Part shown: piece after piece, positions 58,117-64,000 of the stretch
How positions within the stretch are numbered: the first letter of the stretch is position 1
How the letters are laid out: each line of letters begins with the position of its first letter
Assembly: GCA_030340625.1 (NCBI GenBank)
Contig: JAOPHQ010000898.1
Location: forward strand, 30,001-94,000
Reading direction: 5' to 3'
Source: Merluccius polli
Lineage: Eukaryota > Chordata > Actinopteri > Gadiformes > Merlucciidae
DNA length: 64,000 nucleotides
Program-made: the position numbers and the translations under genes
The notes under the pieces: model-generated
Database searches by the model: none
What the model was told of the DNA's origin: nothing
Seen by the model: only the letters and a program-made list of their open reading frames with translations

Positions 58117-59292
58117 ATCCCAAATTCGGCCCTCCTCCTTGGGCCATAGGTGCCACTCGCCCCTCGTGTTTGGTAACGCGCGCCGCCTGCCATTGATCTG
58201 CATCGTATTGGACACCTCGCCTTGACTCGGTTATCCCGCGGCGGGGAATGAAGTTTCGCTAGGAGAGGGGAGCCGGTAACCTTGGCGGTTAAAGTGCTAC
58301 ACTCAGCCGATTATGTTGCGCAAGGTTGCCCGCTCTACCCTAACCTCCCCCCCCCGCCCGCCCCCTCGTTCTCTCTCTCCCTCCCTCACCCTCACCCTCT
58401 CCTATCTTTCATATTTTCTCTCCTTTATTTATTAATTTTTTTTGTTCAAGGTTTCCCAAACGGCAAGGCTGTTTTTTTTTTTTAAAGACTTTCAGCTCCA
58501 TGTCAAATGGAAAGAGACAACGTACACAGACCTGTTGTTCTTTTTTTTGTTATCCGTCCCTACCTTTTATTAATAACCGTATTAACTCTAAACATGATGG
58601 CGATTACCGTGAAATAGATGCTATAGAGGTGATTATTCGATGACTGCAACTACCAAGGGCGAGGTTTTTATGGCACTGTTGGGATTTTGCTTGTCGACTC
58701 CGGGCTCCAGAGTTGCAGAGGTTTATTTTGCCTGTGAAATAGTGTCATGTGCTAGTGTGTTGTTTTTAGCGACCCCCTGCTGTATATATTGACGTACGGG
58801 TGCATGTGTGAGTGTGTGTGTGTGTGTGTGATGACATGTTTTGTATACACATGTTAATGTACTTTATTCGATTTTTTTTTTTTTTCTTGGTTTCTCTGCG
58901 CTTCAGCGGCTTAATCCTCTTGTTTCTGTTATCAGTCAAACGGTGATAATCAACTCCGGTGAGAGTTAATTTGCACCTGCCAAACGCAAATCATTTATTC
59001 GCATCAGACTTCTTATTTGTAGACAATGACTTAATACATTGTTAATACGGTGTTTTGACTACCCTGATATCTTCGGCGGAGAAGACGTGTGAAGGGCTTG
59101 AAAATGAACCTTGATATAAAATAAATGCTCAAGTCGGAATCCTATCCATCTAGGCCGTGATATCATCTAGCGTGAAGCGGTAGCAGGTCGTCTGGCTGAT
59201 GGAGGTAGGATTTATGTATTATTGTCAAGTCCCTCCCATAATCCACTGGATGGACCATGTTATATTGTTGCCAGGGGAGATAAACAGACACA
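58117..59292. other. Noncoding stretch, no gene recognised
   Basis: A pyrimidine patch lies at 58347-58430. A CTCF-like word lies on the minus strand (CAGCAGGGGGTCGCT, 58770-58784). A TG patch lies at 58811-58830. No exon. Confidence 0.35.
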
Positions 59293-59310
59293 GGGGGGGG
59301 GGGGGGGGGG
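59293..59310. repeat. Poly-G run (18 bases)
   Basis: Uninterrupted. Confidence 0.95.
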
Positions 59311-59706
59311 TGTCTGTGGGCTGTGGAAAATGAAAATGAGGCTGTTTGTAATGTTTTCCATTTTGATTTAATGAAGGAAAAATAAAAAAAACAGTACATT
59401 TCACCAATGTAGCTTGCAATGGAAACTAATAAGAGGGCAAAACATGAAAAGACACTATCACAGAAATCCAGAAAAATGTTTTCAATAATATATTATAACA
59501 TATTACAATAACATGGTGAGTTCTGGATAAGTTAGACAAAGTCAGAACACAAGTGGAGACAAAAAAAACCTCTGGAAAGTTCTACATTAATTAATAATGA
59601 TTTGAGTTCAACTAAGCAAAGCTAATGGAAACTATTATCTTTGTTTTTGGTCCCCTGCTTTTCCTCTCTTCATTTCACTCTAAATTTTCCTCCTTCACCC
59701 TCCATT

Positions 59707-59708
<2 letters not shown>

Positions 59709-59744
<36 letters not shown>
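59709..59744. repeat. (CT)n microsatellite
   Basis: About 18 units inside a broader pyrimidine-rich stretch (59640-59880). Confidence 0.93.
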
Positions 59745-59747
<3 letters not shown>

Positions 59748-62700
59748 ACCACAAATACAGTGACAGTCTTATATCCACTACTTTTCCTACATTTCTTCCT
59801 ATTCTCCTTTATTTCTCTTTTCCCGTTGTTTTCTGTCCCCATCTTTCTTCCTACCTCGACCATCCTCTCCCTCACTTTAGAAATATATTGGGGTGACTTG
59901 GACCATGAAATTAAAATATTAGTGAGTGACGTCCACTGAATATTTCCAATTCTTTGGAAAAAGCAAATGAAAAAAGCACTGAAATAAAGAAAGGGCAGTC
60001 AAAGGGGAGATCAACGGTTCGACAATGTATTTTGTTAGACAAAGACAACAAAGGATAATCCCAATAACCCTTATTTGAGTTTTTTGTCACCTACTGTGTG
60101 AAAAGTTAGCAAGCCGAGTCGGTCAGGTTCACTGGATCATCTACACAAAGCCACCATATCATTTCCAATATAGATATCTCCAATTTGCTCGAATGTTGGT
60201 AGAAATAAAATAAAAATCCTTTATTTATTAATGGTCTTCCAATTGCAAATTAGTAAAGTCATGTTGTCTAAAAATATTTTAAAAAATGTAACAGTTAACC
60301 TTAAACAATTAAACATTTTTATTTTATTTTTTATTACATTTTTTAAAGCGTTTTCATGTCATTTCTTGTCATTTTGATGAATCTTTAACTGGCTATCACA
60401 GTGTCACAGTTCACGTGTGAACAACAGCGACGGGGTTAAAGGTCAGCATCTGCTTTGCGTCTCTTTTCAAGGTGCAACAACCACAAATACAAGTTGTTGC
60501 TCTTTCAAGCCGAAGGCCAACGTTTGCTCACTGAACATGACCCCTACGTTTACAGCTACGATAGTTTATTTAATTTTAAGCAAAATCGGAAAAAGCAGAT
60601 CACTATGTTGAAAACCTGTGTGGAACAGATAGGGTGACAGCATGTCAGCAACACTGATAGACCACTTTAATTAGCTCCTTTGGAAAGCAGCCAGCTGGAA
60701 ACCATTTGACCAATCACATACTGTCCTGCGCATGTGGCCCTCCTGTTGTCAATCACCAGAGTGCATGTCAGCAATAAGTGAAGTTGGCCCCCTGACTGGC
60801 TGTGAAAACTCAGGTCAAACCATGTGTGCACGGTAAACGGCAAGAGAGCGGGGGTAAAGGTTGGGAAATGTGTTTTAGCTTTCCTCTAAACTTACTTAGT
60901 ATCGGTTTTATAGCTCCTAAAACATGCTGACCTGAACTATAACGTTAACCACACCCAAAGGAAACACATCTGCTTAAGCTTAAATCATTACTTTCTTTCC
61001 TTTTTCTTGGTAATTTTTTTACCCAGGCTTTTTCAGTCTACAGTTTATTCCTTGAAACAGATAATTAATGTTATTATTTATTAAGAAGAATACATTTACA
61101 CCAATAATAATATTAACAATTATGCTTTTTTCTGAATTGTATTGCTTTTCTTATCTTTTTTACATTTTTCTTCCCTTTATTTGTAACATTTAGGAAATGA
61201 GTACTTTGCATGGCTCCCTTTGCTAGAATTACTCATCTGCTTCTCGTTTGGTGGGAATGCGTGACTGACTGACTGACTGCGTCTGACCCAGTAGCCTATT
61301 TTTTTCCACATGCTGACTGTCAGACTGACTGTCAGACTGAAAGAGACAGACAGTCTCACCATTGTCCTGCCAGACTGTCCAGTGGGTGGTGTTGGTATGC
61401 AGGCTTTTAGCTTGGATGGACAAGTTCATTTGAGAGCATAACATCAATCACAGTCCATTATAGGCATTTTAACATTTTCATTATCTCTAAAATAACAACA
61501 TAAAGATAGCATTGATATATTTTTGCATCTGCAGTTGCTCCGTATGTTGAATGCTTTGAGTGTTTTCAGCTTTACTTACTCAACAACTTACAAAGTCGCT
61601 TTGGACAAAACTTGATGTGGCTGATATTTGGGTTGCACTTTAATTTGTACAATTATAAATTATAAATATATGAATACATCTATACAAAACAAATCTGCAT
61701 AATCCTTTTCAGCTACAGTACAACCGTACATCATGGGTTAATTATGTAAACATGATCTAATGCTTCATTCATAAATAAACATTAAACATGGCATTTATGT
61801 AGATATAACTGGACATTAACAACAACAAATTGTTCCATATCACTACTAATGATGAATTCATTATATAAAATACTTTGCAATAATATTGTCTTATTTATTT
61901 CATATTTAACTAACAGTCTGTCAATTGCTTACAAATTACAGTTGTTATTATAAGGCGTTGCTAAATTATTCATTAATTTGTCTCTGGAAACCAATTTTGG
62001 TAATACGATTATTTCATGATATTCATACTTCAGAGAATGTATTTTCTGTTGTTGCTTGAGACATAACCAAATAGCATAGTTTCTGATAACACAGACTATA
62101 ATTTACTTGCCCCATGCGTCCCTTTCAATGAGTATAGTGAGAGACATTTCTTTTCTCCCAATGGTTATGAGTACACTTTACAGTAGAAAACATTAAATGT
62201 ACCGACATTACAAGCTGCCAAATAACCCACCATGATTACTTAATTGTCTTGAAACAGTGACGTTTCTGAGCGAGAAAATCCTAAATAAGATCCCAGCTGA
62301 GCCCAAATAGCCAAAGAGGACAGAGAAAAGTCTCAGACATGGAGTCACTCAGATACTAGTCTCACAAATCACACTTTAGATAACCTTTTGAAACTCATTG
62401 AAAGTCTAATAGCAGATGAGCCGGTGATTAAACAACGTCACTGTCCGATTCTCAAGCAGACTGCCTTCATGAAATAACACCTTTAAAGGTTAATTCATGA
62501 GGTTTTCAATGAATTAACCATAATTAGTTTCCACACATTGTTCCCATAATAAAAACTAAATAGCACAATGGGAAATTCCACCACCACTTGCCCTTTTTAG
62601 ACCATTCACACCATTCATGATGCGAATGTAAATATTGTCCATAATGTTATGTGATGTGATTATTCCCAGAGCTTTGTGGGGATGATGAGGGCTAAAGCTT

Positions 62701-62889
62701 TGTACCGCGCTACACAGTAAGCCGAAGTGAACCCTCTGTATCCCCAGCGGGCCGCTGAGCCACTTCCTCGGACTGGGGAGCACACAAGTAGCAGAGGGAA
62801 GGATACTTTGCTAATCCCAGACGGGGAATCTTACCTTATAATAAGGCACATCACCAAAAAAAAAACAACAATTTAACACACACACATAT
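59745..62889. other. Long AT-rich noncoding stretch
   Basis: A short GACTGACTGACTGACTG array lies at 61262-61279, with GACTGTCA words repeated to 61360. An overlapping pair of frames at 60417-60637 (60 and 64 codons) shows no recognisable domain. No element ends seen. Confidence 0.4.
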
Positions 62890-62904
62890 GTATATATGTA
62901 TATA

Positions 62905-62938
<34 letters not shown>
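62882..62938. repeat. Compound (CA)n(TA)n/(TATG) microsatellite
   Basis: A short CA run, then TATG and (TA)n units. Confidence 0.92.
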
Positions 62939-62940
<2 letters not shown>

Positions 62941-63382
62941 TAAGATATCTACATAGAACAAAGTGAACCAAGGAAATGTACAATGCACCAAAACATGGTG
63001 ACATTTTTTTTTAAAAGACGGGTGAAGCAATACACTTGAAGGCGAGGGCTCAGGGGATCTAGGGCGACATCTAGGGGACAAAATGAACAAAGGAGCCGGG
63101 GCAGGCCTGTGAGATGAAGACCACCCGCTGGAGTAGCACAAGAACTGTTTGCTCTAAAAAAAATAAAAATAAAGCGCTTTGCTTGGTCAACAGGAGCAGC
63201 TTAGGCGGACATGGCGTCCGCAATTAAATGGTTTTCTCTCGCCTGTCTCGTCTTCAGCTGTTGCCTCCTCCGCTATCACCTTAAATGTCTTTTTTTATCT
63301 CCTCCCGTTTGCCAGTTTTCTTCCCACCTCTCCCTTACCTCCTTTGAAATCCCTACTCCTTCTATGCCTCTCACACTGAGCG
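62939..63382. other. Noncoding spacer
   Basis: A small palindrome GCGGAC..GTCCGC lies near 63205-63221. No exon recognised. Confidence 0.35.
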
Positions 63383-63395
63383 CCTCTCTCTCCCA

Positions 63396-63475
<80 letters not shown>

Positions 63476-63485
63476 TCTCCCCCTC
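63383..63485. repeat. (CT)n microsatellite, long
   Basis: About 45 CT units with a few CC interruptions. Confidence 0.96.
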
Positions 63486-64000
63486 ATTCTCCTTCTCCAT
63501 TTCCTTTGGCCTGCTGTTACCCTCTCACACTCCCTCTTGACCCTGCGTTCACTCGCTGTCCTCTTTAACCCTGATGGATACCGTATGTTGCCGCCATATA
63601 CGGGCAGCGTTTCCTGGCCGCCGTCCTGTAGCCAATTAGAAATGCCAGATGAGTTGGACGGTGGTGTCCTTGCGAGACTGAGGTCACCGCGGCAACTATC
63701 ACCATGGGAGACTTCATGGGAATGCGTGCCCGGCCAATCATTTGCTCTCACCTTCATTAGGGATTCGGTTAATGTCATGCCAGCATCTGATAGCGCTGCT
63801 ATCCCATCCTCTCCTCCCTCTCCCATATTTTCTTTTTGAATTTCCAAGCTGGCTACCACTCCCCCCCTCCCCTTTCGTATTGTTTTAACCCTAATATACC
63901 CTTGGGTATAACCTTTTCCTTTTCTCTCTATCTCTCTCTCATCTCATTTTCTCTGCCCTCGCTGATGAAAAGATGAATGGGGAGCCTAATGCACCGCTGG
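63486..64000. other. Noncoding stretch to the window edge
   Basis: Pyrimidine-rich at both sides. A minus-strand frame of 162 codons (63371-63859) is driven by the CT array. Confidence 0.4.

Noticed and set aside
1..64000. CRISPR arrays, operons, prokaryotic promoters and terminators
   Set aside because: The tandem arrays have no spacer structure, and the gene organisation is eukaryotic with spliced and fossil transposons.
1..64000. tRNA, 5S, U6 or other RNA genes
   Set aside because: No A-box/B-box pair with a cloverleaf, and no snRNA core, was found on either strand by eye. A covariance-model scan would be decisive.
1..64000. Endogenous retrovirus or LTR element
   Set aside because: I saw no paired LTRs, primer-binding site or retroviral protease/integrase motifs. 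The single zinc knuckle at 10.4 kb fits LINE ORF1.

Overview
This window looks like intergenic or intronic DNA from a ray-finned (teleost) fish. There is no operon structure and no prokaryotic gene. There is extreme simple-sequence content: about twenty (CA)n or (GT)n arrays, several (GA)n, (TA)n, (GATA)n and (GACA)n arrays, and G or C runs of 16 to 36 bases. There is also a mixed set of decayed transposable elements of families common in fish: several hAT elements, piggyBac, a Harbinger-type MYB element, L1/Tx1-like LINEs and MITEs. The microsatellite density is reminiscent of codfishes, but that is only an impression. I found no convincing exon of a conserved host gene.

Layout. 0-6 kb: unique sequence with microsatellites, including a long pyrimidine/purine block (3.4-4.3 kb) that holds a 27/31-bp minisatellite. 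6.0-6.6 kb: a MITE, then a possible broken first exon. 6.6-9.9 kb: mostly unique. 9.9-18.3 kb: a transposon graveyard on the plus strand. An L1/Tx1-like LINE survives as ORF1 zinc-knuckle (10.0-10.7), reverse transcriptase (15.2-15.57) and ORF2 C-terminal (17.3-18.3) pieces. Between or against these pieces lie a minus-strand hAT fossil (11.28-11.65), a complete hAT element (11723-15145, 8-bp target duplication), a piggyBac transposase fossil (15.57-16.4) and a TTAA-flanked MITE (16756-17091).

The only long intact protein is the transposase of the complete hAT: two open exons, 432 + 158 codons, separated by a 290-bp GT-AG intron that contains a MITE-like insert. All recognisable functional residues are present, while the element ends have diverged. 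20.26-23.28 kb: one hAT element with a second hAT nested inside it and a small MITE beside that. Each hAT has its own 8-bp target duplication, and the inner one keeps a BED-finger exon and an 18-copy 9-bp minisatellite. 37.6-39.2 kb: a large imperfect inverted repeat. 47.67-48.19 kb: a Harbinger-like deletion derivative keeping the start of a MYB/SANT gene. 40.5 and 57.7 kb: LINE 3' tails on the minus strand. Further MITEs lie near 30.4, 44.0, 52.6 and 56.2 kb.

The rest is microsatellite-rich noncoding sequence. Many long open frames there are by-products of simple repeats that lack stops. Everything rests on reading by eye; family assignments come from motifs and element ends, not from database searches.
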